The notes under the pieces: model-generated
The model's input: only the letters and a program-made list of their open reading frames with translations
What the model was told of the DNA's origin: nothing
Databases searched by the model: none
NCBI RefSeq assembly: GCF_003252795.1
Contig: NZ_QEPQ01000005.1
Span: 1 to 64,000, forward strand
DNA from: Haemophilus parainfluenzae
GTDB taxonomy: Bacteria > Pseudomonadota > Gammaproteobacteria > Enterobacterales > Pasteurellaceae
Length of the DNA: 64,000 nucleotides
Direction of reading: 5' to 3'
In this document: positions 53,796 to 61,983 of the stretch, one piece after another
Position numbering within the stretch: the stretch's first letter is position 1
How the letters are laid out: every line of letters begins with the position of its first letter
Translations under genes and position numbers: made by a program

Positions 53796-55817
53796 CTACA
53801 TCAACGCAATGGAAAGTAGTATTGCCACCAAGGCAATCACGAAGTACACGCAGTACACACGGAAGTCACCTTGTTGCAACCATTGAATTTTAGTTCCTAA
53901 CCAAGGAATAAAACGAGCGATCGGCATTGTCACTTTTTCTTCCCAGAAAGGTTCTGTTTTTGTTGCGCCTTTAATTACCGCTTGGATGCCTTTATCACCT
54001 AAAGGTGCGGGATCCAACACTTCGCGCAAGGTATAAAGCGGTTTGAAAATCGTACGTAATGGACGAGTAAAACTACCCGCAGAAGCCGCCATATCTTGTT
54101 CATAAGCATAACCACAAGCCCATGGATTGCCTTTTGCACGATCGGATAAACGTTGATTTTTGGTGAAGGCGTAAAAACTAAATGGCAAGAAGAAGAATGC
54201 CAATAGCATGATAGTCACCATCGGTGTTGAAAGCACGGTATGCGGTTCAGCTTGTGCGACCACCACGCCATTTTGAGCCAACATTAGCGGCTCGCTATGA
54301 GCAAGTGCGGTCGAAATTTTCGCAATTATTGGGGTCACCACAGATGCGCCCACACCTAATAACACACAACATAACGCCAACACAGCCATCGCAATGACCA
54401 TTGGTTTTGGCACTTCACGTGCATTGGCTGCTTTTTCGCTACGCGGTGCACCACCAAAGCTGATACCGTACACTTTCACGAAACAAAGTGCTGCTAACGC
54501 ACCCGTCAATGCCAACATAATGATGGCAATTGGACCGGCAAGTTTTAATACTAAATCATCACTTTGACTTAAGGTGAATAAGGATTGATAAGTAAACCAT
54601 TCACTGACAAAACCATTAAACGGTGGCAATGCAGAAATCGCCATGGTACCGATTAAGAAACAGAATGCAGTGTAAGGCATAAGTTTGCCTAAGCCGCCCA
54701 TTAAGTCCATGTCTTTAGTGTGCAAGCGATACATTACTGAACCGGCACCTAAGAATAACAAGCCTTTGAACACGGCATGGTTAAGTAAGTGATATAACCC
54801 ACCAAGTAAGCCTACGGTAGCCAATACGGGATGATGTGTCGCGATACCAATCATACCGACGCCCACACCCATCATAATGATGCCGATATTTTCTACTGTG
54901 TGATAAGCCAAGAGTTTTTTGATGTCATGTTCTGCCAAGGCATAAAGTACGCCGAGTACGGAAGATACCGCACCAAAACCAAGCACAATAACGCCATACC
55001 AAACATTGGTAGAACCGAGAAGATCAACACCCACTTTAATGATCCCGAAAATACCAATTTTTACCATCACACCAGACATCATTGCAGATGCATGAGAAGG
55101 TGCAGCCGGGTGAGCTTTCGGTAACCAGCTGTGTAATGGAATCATACCTGCTTTGGCACCAAAACCTAAAAATGCCAAAATAAAGGCGGTAAAGGCAAGC
55201 GGTGCCGGTAAAGTGGTTTGACGGAATGCGCTAAATTCAAAACTACCGGCATAGCAGTAGAAAATGAAGAAGGCGATCATAATTAATACCGAACCAGCAT
55301 GCGCAATAAAGAAATAAAGCAAGCCTGCATTGACGGCATTGTCATCTTGTTCGGTAAGCACTAAGAAATAAGATGCCAATGACATCATTTCAAAGAATAC
55401 AAGGAAGTAGAATGCATTATCGCTAGTGACTAACGCAACCATGGAAGCGATAAATAAATTCATAAAGAAGCCCATAGAACCTGCGCCTTTACCTTTGTAT
55501 TCTTTTACATAAGAGAAAGAATAAAGTGCGGTCACAATCACTAATAAAGAAATGACGCACACCATAAACGCCGCCAATCCGTCAATACGGATGGAGAACG
55601 AGGCAAATTCAAATGGGGTTTTGAAAACATCAACGACTGTGTCGCTGCTGATCAGAACGGGGATGCAGGCAGCAATACCTAACACTCCAGCAAGTACACC
55701 GGTCACGCCGGATATATTGATTGAAAGTTGTTCGTTTCGTCTCACTGCGAGCGAAATAAACGCACCTACGACATAAATCAACAGGGTCGTGATGAGTAAA
55801 TTGATTGGTAAACTCAT
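53796..55817 (-). CDS. hyfB: Hydrogenase-4 membrane subunit HyfB (NuoL-like)
   Basis: The largest membrane subunit, 673 residues and about 16 helices, like HycC/NuoL. Key features: FFEMMSLASYFLV, FGAKAGMIPLHSWLPKAHPAAPSHASAMMSGVMVKIGIFG with channel Lys/His residues, and a long C-terminal region (LRTIFKPLYTLREVLDP). Start at 55817 (MSLPINLL) follows GGAG; an upstream start 11 codons earlier is unlike the family. 36 bases after hyfA. Confidence 0.95.
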   Translation of the reverse strand: MSLPINLLITTLLIYVVGAFISLAVRRNEQLSINISGVTGVLAGVLGIAACIPVLISSDTVVDVFKTPFEFASFSIRIDGLAAFMVCVISLLVIVTALYSFSYVKEYKGKGAGSMGFFMNLFIASMVALVTSDNAFYFLVFFEMMSLASYFLVLTEQDDNAVNAGLLYFFIAHAGSVLIMIAFFIFYCYAGSFEFSAFRQTTLPAPLAFTAFILAFLGFGAKAGMIPLHSWLPKAHPAAPSHASAMMSGVMVKIGIFGIIKVGVDLLGSTNVWYGVIVLGFGAVSSVLGVLYALAEHDIKKLLAYHTVENIGIIMMGVGVGMIGIATHHPVLATVGLLGGLYHLLNHAVFKGLLFLGAGSVMYRLHTKDMDLMGGLGKLMPYTAFCFLIGTMAISALPPFNGFVSEWFTYQSLFTLSQSDDLVLKLAGPIAIIMLALTGALAALCFVKVYGISFGGAPRSEKAANAREVPKPMVIAMAVLALCCVLLGVGASVVTPIIAKISTALAHSEPLMLAQNGVVVAQAEPHTVLSTPMVTIMLLAFFFLPFSFYAFTKNQRLSDRAKGNPWACGYAYEQDMAASAGSFTRPLRTIFKPLYTLREVLDPAPLGDKGIQAVIKGATKTEPFWEEKVTMPIARFIPWLGTKIQWLQQGDFRVYCVYFVIALVAILLSIALM

Positions 55818-55853
55818 AATATCACTCCATTGATTACAAGTTAAACACACTAA

Positions 55854-56453
55854 TTATCTTGGGATAGCAGGCGAAGAAACCATTGCCATTTCACGTTTTC
55901 TTTCGTTAGCCTGCTTGATACTCTCATCACTAATAATAAATAATGTTTTGGTCGGACAGGTTTGTACACAAGCCGGACCATCTTCACGGAAATAGCAAAG
56001 ATCGCATTTCACCGCAATGGCTTTCACGCCAGGTTGCCATGCCAGCATATTGTGTAAATCTGTATTATCTGGTGCTGTACGAATATCTCGTTTTACCGCA
56101 TCGGTGAAGGAGAACCCTTCGTAATAAGTAGGTGCGTCAATCGGTGCTGAACCATGTTGGGTAATTGCACCGAATGGGCAAGCAATACCACAAAGTTTAC
56201 AACCGATACAGAGACTTTCGTTAAGTTGAATGGTGTCATTAATATGTGTGATTGCGTGCACCGGACACACGGTAGCACATGGTGAATCATCACAATGACG
56301 ACAGAGAATTGGCACGGTTACATCATCATTACGCATGACTTGTAAGCGTGGAAAAGATTGTAATCCGAAAGCTTTATGCACTTCGCTACAAGCGGCCATA
56401 CAGGTGTTGCATCCAATGCAATCCTTCGGATCACCGATTACAAAACGATTCAT
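55854..56453 (-). CDS. hyfA: Hydrogenase-4 electron-transfer subunit HyfA (four 4Fe-4S)
   Basis: A 199-residue HycB/HydN/HyfA ferredoxin-like protein bridging formate dehydrogenase H and the hydrogenase. It has four cysteine clusters: CIGCNTCMAAC (near 12), CRHCDDSPCATVCP, CIGCKLCGIACP and CDLCYFREDGPACVQTCP. First gene of the hyf operon, with AGGAGG before ATG and an FNR-type site 109 bases upstream. Confidence 0.94.
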   Translation of the reverse strand: MNRFVIGDPKDCIGCNTCMAACSEVHKAFGLQSFPRLQVMRNDDVTVPILCRHCDDSPCATVCPVHAITHINDTIQLNESLCIGCKLCGIACPFGAITQHGSAPIDAPTYYEGFSFTDAVKRDIRTAPDNTDLHNMLAWQPGVKAIAVKCDLCYFREDGPACVQTCPTKTLFIISDESIKQANERKREMAMVSSPAIPR

Positions 56454-56555
56454 ACATTCCCCTCCTTGTATGTAAATAACGTTTTAACAATAACCACTCT
56501 AGTTATAAGGATACTCCTGTCGAAAAGTAAAGCTCAAGAAGTAATTCAAAGATTT

Positions 56556-56569
56556 GTGATTAAGATCAA
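56556..56569. promoter_or_regulatory. FNR operator of the hyf operon
   Basis: GTGAT-TAAG-ATCAA matches TTGAT-N4-ATCAA at nine of ten positions. If centred at -41.5, the -10 would be the TTTACT on the minus strand at about 56526-56531, a fair match. It also resembles CRP (TGTGA-N6-TCAAA, eight of ten). Anaerobic induction of a hydrogenlyase fits FNR better. Confidence 0.7.
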
Positions 56570-56740
56570 AAGATTTTGATTGTTTTTCTACTGCTGTGAT
56601 GCGCCTGTTAAATAACCGTGAAACATAATAATTTTATGTTAAAAATGTGAACAAATTTTCAACAAATGGACATCACCCTATTTGAAATATCACTATACAA
56701 ATTTAGATGGTTACGTGATAAAATTTCTCTTTCACAGTAT

Positions 56741-56761
56741 GTTTATTGCCTCACAATAAAC
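56741..56761 (+). other. Hairpin in the hypC leader
   Basis: GTTTATTG-CCTCA-CAATAAAC is a perfect eight-base-pair stem about 37 bases before the hypC start; no T run follows. Role unknown. Confidence 0.5.
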
Positions 56762-56797
56762 AATTCATCTCATAAACATTCTAACTAAGGACAGATT

Positions 56798-57073
56798 ATG
56801 TGTTTAGGTATTCCGGGACAGATCATTCAAGTAGCTGACAGCGCATTACAGCTTGCTGTAGTCGATGTCTGCGGAGTAAAAAGAGAAGTTAATATTTCAT
56901 TAATTTGTCAGGATGACCCAAAACCGCTGGTTGGCAAATGGGTTCTCGTACATGTGGGTTTTGCCATGACGATTATTGATGAAGAAGAAGCAAAACAGAC
57001 TCAAGAAGCCTTAATTGCCATGAGCCAGCTAGAACACGAAGTCGGCGATTTTCTTGGTCTCAATCAAAAATAA
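56798..57073 (+). CDS. hypC: Hydrogenase maturation chaperone HypC
   Basis: A 91-residue HypC/HupF/HybG chaperone. The N-terminal MCLGIPGQI has the essential Cys2 that ligates the Fe(CN)2CO unit; [20 protein letters not shown] is also typical. It brings the unit from HypD to the HyfG large subunit. AAGGA is eight bases upstream. Followed by hypF after 13 bases; separated from hypBDE by the nik, fdhF and hyf genes. Confidence 0.96.
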   Translation: MCLGIPGQIIQVADSALQLAVVDVCGVKREVNISLICQDDPKPLVGKWVLVHVGFAMTIIDEEEAKQTQEALIAMSQLEHEVGDFLGLNQK

Positions 57074-57086
57074 ACAGGATTGCGTT

Positions 57087-59354
57087 ATGCAAGGGATCGA
57101 ATTACGCATAAAAGGAAAAGTTCAGGGCGTGGGATTTCGCCCTTTTGTCTGGCTTCTGGCAAATCAATATGGATTAAATGGAGATGTCAATAATGATGGA
57201 CAAGGCGTATTAATTCGTTTTGTCTCTCCACCATCCGACGCTCTTGAACAATTTTTATCCGATCTACAAAATAAGCTTCCGCCACTGGCTCAAATTACGG
57301 ACATTACTCGGCGCGCCATAGATTGGCCAGAAGCAACTGCAATAACAGGCTTTACTATCCGGGAAAGCGAAAACAATCAAATGGATACGCAAATTATTCC
57401 CGATGCAGCAACCTGTCCACATTGTTTAGCTGACTTATTCGATCCCAACAATCGACGTTATCACTACCCCTTTACCAATTGTACCCATTGTGGCCCACGT
57501 TTCACCATCATCAAGGCTATTCCTTACGACCGAAAAAACACGGCGATGTCTGTTTTTCCGCTTTGTCCACAATGTGAAAAAGAATATAAAGATCCCGCTG
57601 ATCGTCGTTTTCATGCTCAACCTAATGCTTGTTCAGTCTGTGGACCCCATATCTGGTTGCAGGATCGAGAAAAAACACTTTTTACTCATGAAACAGCACT
57701 AAAACAGACCGCACTTTTATTGCAACAAGGTCACATCATCGCGGTTAAAGGCTTAGGCGGTTTTCATCTGGCCTGTGATGCGAATAATCAAAAGGCGGTT
57801 AATTTATTACGTCAACGGAAACATCGTCCCACAAAACCATTAGCCATTATGGTGCCTAATCTGCAGTTTTTACAGGATTTGAGTTCTCAAGAAACAGAAT
57901 TGCTAACCAGCAGTGCTGCGCCAATTGTACTGCTAGCAAAACATAAAGTACCCAATATTGCTGATAATATTGCACCTAACTTACAAGAAATCGGTGTAAT
58001 GCTACCGAGCAATCCACTACAACATTTATTACTACGAGCAGTTAATCGTCCCCTCGTGATGACGTCTGCGAATGCAAGCGGGCAACCTCCCGTACTGAAA
58101 AATGAACATGCTGTGGAACAATTAGCTGACTTGGCTGATTTTTATCTTTGTCACAATCGTGATATTTTACAACGCGCCGATGATAGCCTCGTTCGTGTTG
58201 CCTTCGATGGATTAGAAACATTGCGTCGCGCTCGTGGCTATGTACCCGATGAAATACCACTTGAAACACAAAGTGCGAAGAATGTGTTGGCGTTGGGCTC
58301 TGATCTGAAAAATACATTCTGCTTACTACGTCACAATAAAGCCGTACTAAGCCAACATATTGGCGATACAGCAAATGAGCAAGTGCGATCACAATTAAGT
58401 GAAAACCTTGCATTATTTCAAAATATTTATCAATTTAAACCTGACATTATCGCTGTCGATGCTCACCCTGGCTATTTTTCATCTTCCATTGGTAAACAAC
58501 TTGCCGAACAGCAACAAATCACATCAATAAAAGTACTGCATCATCATGCTCATATTGTCAGCGTAATGGCCGAACACAATTGTAATGAACCTGTAATTGG
58601 TCTTGCTCTAGACGGTATTGGTATGGGCGAAAATGGACAACTTTGGGGGGGCGAATGCCTACTTATTGATTATCAACATAGTCAATATTTAGGTGGTCTG
58701 CCGGCTGTTGCTCTACCTGGTGGCGATCTTGCCGCCAAACAACCTTGGCGAAACTGGCTGGCTCACCTGCATCAATTTGTACCACAGTGGCAAGAAATAC
58801 TCACTAAAACCTGCAATGAACCGAATTGGCAAATACTAGTAAATGCCATTGAGCGAGGACTAAATTGTCCACCAATATCATCTGCGGGGCGTTTATTTGA
58901 TGCCGTAGCTTACGCTCTCGGTATTGCACCAAGCAGTGTTTCTTGGGAGGGCGAAGCGGCCTGTCATTTAGAAGCACTGGCGAATACCTCATCTTTGGCG
59001 ACACAAGCACAAAGTGCGGTCAATATTCCAGTAAAAATGCCGCTTATCGGCAATAAACTGGATTTGGCTTATTTCTGGCAAAGTTGGTTAAATTACCATG
59101 CGCCTGCCGCAGATAAAGCCTTCGTCTTTCACTATGCTCTCGCCCAAGGTTTTGCTGAACTTGCGACAAATCAAGCACGAAAACACCAATGCCGTACCAT
59201 CGTGCTATCCGGCGGTGTGATGCATAACCAACTGCTACGTCGTTTATTAAAAGAAAATTTGAGCGAATTCCATGTACTAAGTGCGCATAAACTACCGATG
59301 GGTGATGGTGGACTCAGTTTAGGTCAGGCTGTTATTGCCATACATAGAAACTGA
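57087..59354 (+). CDS. hypF: Carbamoyltransferase HypF
   Basis: A cytosolic 755-residue enzyme that moves the carbamoyl group from carbamoyl phosphate to the HypE C-terminal Cys. Domains in order: acylphosphatase (GKVQGVGFRPFVW near 10), two zinc fingers (CPHC..CTHC and CPQC..CSVC, 110-185), a YrdC-like domain (GLGGFHLACD, KPLAIMV), and a Kae1-like domain with HHHAHIVSVMAEH, GLALDGIGMGENGQ and the C-terminal LSGGVMHNQLL. The start at 57087 matches the family N-terminus; upstream codons overlap hypC. Confidence 0.96.
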   Translation: MQGIELRIKGKVQGVGFRPFVWLLANQYGLNGDVNNDGQGVLIRFVSPPSDALEQFLSDLQNKLPPLAQITDITRRAIDWPEATAITGFTIRESENNQMDTQIIPDAATCPHCLADLFDPNNRRYHYPFTNCTHCGPRFTIIKAIPYDRKNTAMSVFPLCPQCEKEYKDPADRRFHAQPNACSVCGPHIWLQDREKTLFTHETALKQTALLLQQGHIIAVKGLGGFHLACDANNQKAVNLLRQRKHRPTKPLAIMVPNLQFLQDLSSQETELLTSSAAPIVLLAKHKVPNIADNIAPNLQEIGVMLPSNPLQHLLLRAVNRPLVMTSANASGQPPVLKNEHAVEQLADLADFYLCHNRDILQRADDSLVRVAFDGLETLRRARGYVPDEIPLETQSAKNVLALGSDLKNTFCLLRHNKAVLSQHIGDTANEQVRSQLSENLALFQNIYQFKPDIIAVDAHPGYFSSSIGKQLAEQQQITSIKVLHHHAHIVSVMAEHNCNEPVIGLALDGIGMGENGQLWGGECLLIDYQHSQYLGGLPAVALPGGDLAAKQPWRNWLAHLHQFVPQWQEILTKTCNEPNWQILVNAIERGLNCPPISSAGRLFDAVAYALGIAPSSVSWEGEAACHLEALANTSSLATQAQSAVNIPVKMPLIGNKLDLAYFWQSWLNYHAPAADKAFVFHYALAQGFAELATNQARKHQCRTIVLSGGVMHNQLLRRLLKENLSEFHVLSAHKLPMGDGGLSLGQAVIAIHRN

Positions 59355-59378
59355 TAATCCTTAATATTAAATATAAGA

Positions 59379-59418
59379 AAAAGAGTTAATCGGAAAATAA
59401 CGATTAACTCTTTTGTTT
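59379..59418. terminator. Bidirectional terminator between hypF and lysO
   Basis: AAAAGAGTTAATCG and CGATTAACTCTTTT form a 14-base-pair stem with an eight-base loop at the convergent ends, followed by TGTTTTT on the plus strand. Confidence 0.88.
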
Positions 59419-59438
59419 TTGCATTTATTTTTTATCTT

Positions 59439-60359
59439 TTATAACGGAATACTGGAAAAGAAAACCAATAACAATGGTGGCAGAATATTCGTCACAAAGC
59501 CAAAGGAAATCGCAATAGGTGTGACTTCAATACCTCCCGCTTTTTGGATAATTGGCAAGGTGCAATCTATTGCTGTCGCACCCGTAATCCCAATTGCAGT
59601 CGAACGGAAATGACGCATAAATAATGGGATCACAAATAAGCTGACAATTTCACGGGATAAATCATTAAAAAAGGCAATACTGCCCTGTACTGGTCCCCAT
59701 GCATTGGTCAATACCACACTGGATAACGAATACCACCCCATTCCAGAGGCAAACGCCAGCCCTTGTGTAATTGGCATAGCTAAAACAAAAGCGGCAATCA
59801 CGCCACCTAATAATGAAGTAAAAGTAAACACCATCCCCGTTTGGAAACCTCGTTTATTGAACAGAGCTTCTTTCAAGGAAATGCCGTTGTTTCTTAGCTG
59901 AATTCCTACAAAGAAAATCAATACGATCAACACATACAAATTGATACCAGTAGGCAACATGAGATAGGATTTGAATAAGAAACCACAAAGGGTACCAATC
60001 ACCACGGTGCCGGAAAGTTTGAGCGAGTCAATTAAGGAGTGCCAGCGAGAATCAATTTTACCTTGTGATTTAAGTGGCTCAGCGGGGTTAAAGCGGTCAT
60101 AAAGCATCAAACCAATCATATTGGATCCCAAAATGATCGCAGATAGTGTCACCGCAGTTGTGCCAATAATCGGCAGTTTATGCTCTAAATCATCTAACTG
60201 GCCGAGTAAATAACCCATTAAGAAAAGAATAATGTAAAGCAAAAACATCACGATATGATTTATTTTTGCAATATAGGATTTATTATTGACCTTTAATAAA
60301 TAACCTAACACCATTGGTATTAAGACAATTAATAAGCCATTTATCATATCCTGCATCAT
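59439..60359 (-). CDS. lysO: LysO (DUF340) family L-lysine exporter
   Basis: An inner-membrane exporter of lysine and the analogue thialysine, as shown for E. coli YbjE/LysO. The 306-residue protein has about eight to ten helices, SMGWYSLSSVVL-like GMGWYSLSSVVLT near residue 205, an RHFRSTAIGITGATAIDCTLPII motif and the terminal LPPLLLVFFSS. Start at 60359 or the next Met; AAAGGA lies upstream. Confidence 0.88.
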   Translation of the reverse strand: MMQDMINGLLIVLIPMVLGYLLKVNNKSYIAKINHIVMFLLYIILFLMGYLLGQLDDLEHKLPIIGTTAVTLSAIILGSNMIGLMLYDRFNPAEPLKSQGKIDSRWHSLIDSLKLSGTVVIGTLCGFLFKSYLMLPTGINLYVLIVLIFFVGIQLRNNGISLKEALFNKRGFQTGMVFTFTSLLGGVIAAFVLAMPITQGLAFASGMGWYSLSSVVLTNAWGPVQGSIAFFNDLSREIVSLFVIPLFMRHFRSTAIGITGATAIDCTLPIIQKAGGIEVTPIAISFGFVTNILPPLLLVFFSSIPL

Positions 60360-60423
60360 ACATTTCCTTTCTTATTCCATTGAAGCTAGCATACCCCTTT
60401 TCTCCCCTTTTTTCAAAGCGCAT

Positions 60424-60453
60424 AAAAAAGTGCAGTCAAAATTGACCGCACTT
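60424..60453 (-). terminator. Terminator of the DAHP synthase gene (half-degraded uptake pair)
   Basis: On the minus strand AAGTGCGGTCAA pairs with TTGACTGCACTT through a G-U pair and a T run follows. One arm is a mutated uptake core (AGTGCAGT), so only one functional copy remains. Confidence 0.8.
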
Positions 60454-60477
60454 ATAATCATCTAAAAATTAAACTGA

Positions 60478-61569
60478 TTAGCCATTTACTTTACGACGTG
60501 CTAACACCGCATCAGATAACTGTTTTAACACGATTTCTGTATCTTCCCAACCGATACAAGCATCAGTGATACTTTGTCCATAAGTCTGAGCTTTACCATC
60601 GACTAAATCTTGACGACCTTCAACGATATGACTTTCTACCATAACACCAAAGATCTGTTTTGAACCACCTGAAATTTGGTGGCAAACATCTTCACAAACT
60701 TCCATTTGTTTTTTGAATTGTTTGCTACTATTTGCATGGCTGAAATCAATCATAACATGGGGAATACGACCTGATTTTTCGATCTCTGCACAAACTTTTG
60801 CAACGTCTTCGGCTTTATAGTTAGGACCTTTATCCCCACCACGTAAAATGATGTGGCAGTCTTCATTTCCTTTTGTTGAAACAATAGCCGAATGACCAAA
60901 TTTTGTCACAGATAAGAAGTAATGCGAAGCTTCTGCCGCCCCCATTGCATCTAAGGCTACTTTTACGCCACCATTTGTGCCATTTTTAAAGCCTACCGCA
61001 CAAGATAAGCCTGACGCTAATTCGCGGTGCACTTGAGATTCCGTTGTTCTCGCACCAATTGCGCCCCAGCTCATGAAATCAGCTACATATTGTGGTGTGA
61101 TCATATCTAAGAACTCACCTGCTGATGGTACGCCTAAGTTGTTAATATCGGATAATAATTTACGTGCAATACGCAAACCATCATTTAAACGATATGTATC
61201 ATTTAAATAAGGATCGTTAATTAAGCCTTTCCAGCCCACTGTTGTACGCGGTTTTTCAAAGTAAACGCGCATCACCACTTCAAGTGTATCTTTATATTTA
61301 TCACGTAATACTTTTAAACGTTTTGCGTAATCTAATGCGGCTTTAGGATCATGAATAGAACAAGGACCAATTACCACAAGTAAACGGTCATCTTTCCCAT
61401 GAATAATATTGTGCGCATGCAAACGGGTTTCATGAACTAAATCAGCCGCTTCTTGACTTGCTGGAAATTTTTCTAATAAGGCAATTGGAGGTAATACCTG
61501 ATCGACTTTTTCAATTCGGGTATCATCATTTGCAACTTTTACTTCGATTTCTTCTTTCTTCGTCGCCAT
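60478..61569 (-). CDS. aroG: 3-deoxy-7-phosphoheptulonate (DAHP) synthase
   Basis: First enzyme of aromatic amino acid biosynthesis, condensing PEP and erythrose 4-phosphate; cytosolic, metal-dependent. The 363-residue length and sequence are of the AroG/AroF/AroH type I-alpha class: VVIGPCSIHDPKAALDYA (near 65), MRVYFEKPRTTVGWKGLINDP (near 100), GARTTESQVHRELASGLS, and DFSHANSSKQ. The isozyme type (Phe, Tyr or Trp feedback) cannot be read with certainty; the symbol aroG follows Haemophilus usage. A near-perfect TrpR operator upstream shows tryptophan control of expression. Confidence 0.92.
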   Translation of the reverse strand: MATKKEEIEVKVANDDTRIEKVDQVLPPIALLEKFPASQEAADLVHETRLHAHNIIHGKDDRLLVVIGPCSIHDPKAALDYAKRLKVLRDKYKDTLEVVMRVYFEKPRTTVGWKGLINDPYLNDTYRLNDGLRIARKLLSDINNLGVPSAGEFLDMITPQYVADFMSWGAIGARTTESQVHRELASGLSCAVGFKNGTNGGVKVALDAMGAAEASHYFLSVTKFGHSAIVSTKGNEDCHIILRGGDKGPNYKAEDVAKVCAEIEKSGRIPHVMIDFSHANSSKQFKKQMEVCEDVCHQISGGSKQIFGVMVESHIVEGRQDLVDGKAQTYGQSITDACIGWEDTEIVLKQLSDAVLARRKVNG

Positions 61570-61633
61570 ATGTCACTCTCTAAATCTTAAATGTTGTGCT
61601 TAAATCTAATGGCGTTACTCTACACCTATTTTT

Positions 61634-61653
61634 TGTACTAGTAAACTAGTTCA
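61634..61653 (-). promoter_or_regulatory. TrpR operator of the DAHP synthase gene
   Basis: On the minus strand GAACTAGTTTACTAGTAC differs by one base from the E. coli trp operator core GAACTAGTTAACTAGTAC. It lies 65-85 bases before the start codon, next to a TTGTGT (-35-like) element, and would overlap the -10. Confidence 0.9.
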
Positions 61654-61740
61654 CTTGAATTCTTACACAATTATTATTTGATTGCGTAAGATTTATACTA
61701 CCTAAGCAGTAAAACAGGGCGTTATTAAACTATATTTCCG

Positions 61741-61791
61741 CCTTGGCTGGCAAGGTTTTTGACGTAAAAATAGGTTGTACCAGCCCTATTT
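61741..61791 (+). other. Two hairpins, the first terminator-like, in the aroG-degP spacer
   Basis: CCTTG-GCTGG-CAAGG is followed directly by TTTTT (61741-61760), and AAATAGG/CCTATTT pair around ten bases (61768-61791). No gene precedes them on the plus strand, so they could end a small RNA or be a leader of the minus-strand gene. Confidence 0.35.
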
Positions 61792-61914
61792 AAACAGAAT
61801 GATTCTTTTATCCTTCAAATTAACAAAGAGGTTTAGATAAATGCGGGCAAAAAAAACAATTTCAACATCTATCGCACTTTTTAAAAATATTTTTTCAATG
61901 CCCTTGTTTTTACT

Positions 61915-61941
61915 GAACATCCCCCTCATTTTTTTGTCTGA
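61915..61941 (+). promoter_or_regulatory. Sigma-E-type promoter of degP
   Basis: GAACAT (61915-61920), a 16-base spacer and TCTGA (61937-61941) match the E. coli sigma-E pattern GAACTT-N16-TCTGA seen at degP. The start point would lie about 35-38 bases before the ATG. Confidence 0.78.
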
Positions 61942-61959
61942 TTGAACACTTATTCAATC
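61940..61959 (+). other. Hairpin at the 5' end of the degP mRNA
   Basis: GATTGAA-CACTTA-TTCAATC forms a perfect seven-base-pair stem at the predicted transcript start, before the ribosome site. Confidence 0.5.
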
Positions 61960-61983
61960 ATTTATTTTTACTTGGAGAACTCT

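Larger units (their letters stand above)
56454..56797. other. 344-base divergent control region between hyfA and hypC
   Basis: No ORF of note. It holds the FNR-type site (56556-56569), a second TTGAT at 56576-56580 giving the symmetric ATCAAAAGATTTTGAT, and a hairpin in the hypC leader (56741-56761). No FhlA- or sigma-54-type promoter was recognised. Confidence 0.6.
61570..61983. other. 414-base divergent region between aroG and degP
   Basis: No gene recognised. It holds a TrpR operator (61634-61653), two unassigned hairpins (61741-61760 and 61768-61791), a sigma-E-type promoter (61915-61941) and a leader hairpin (61940-61959). Confidence 0.7.
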
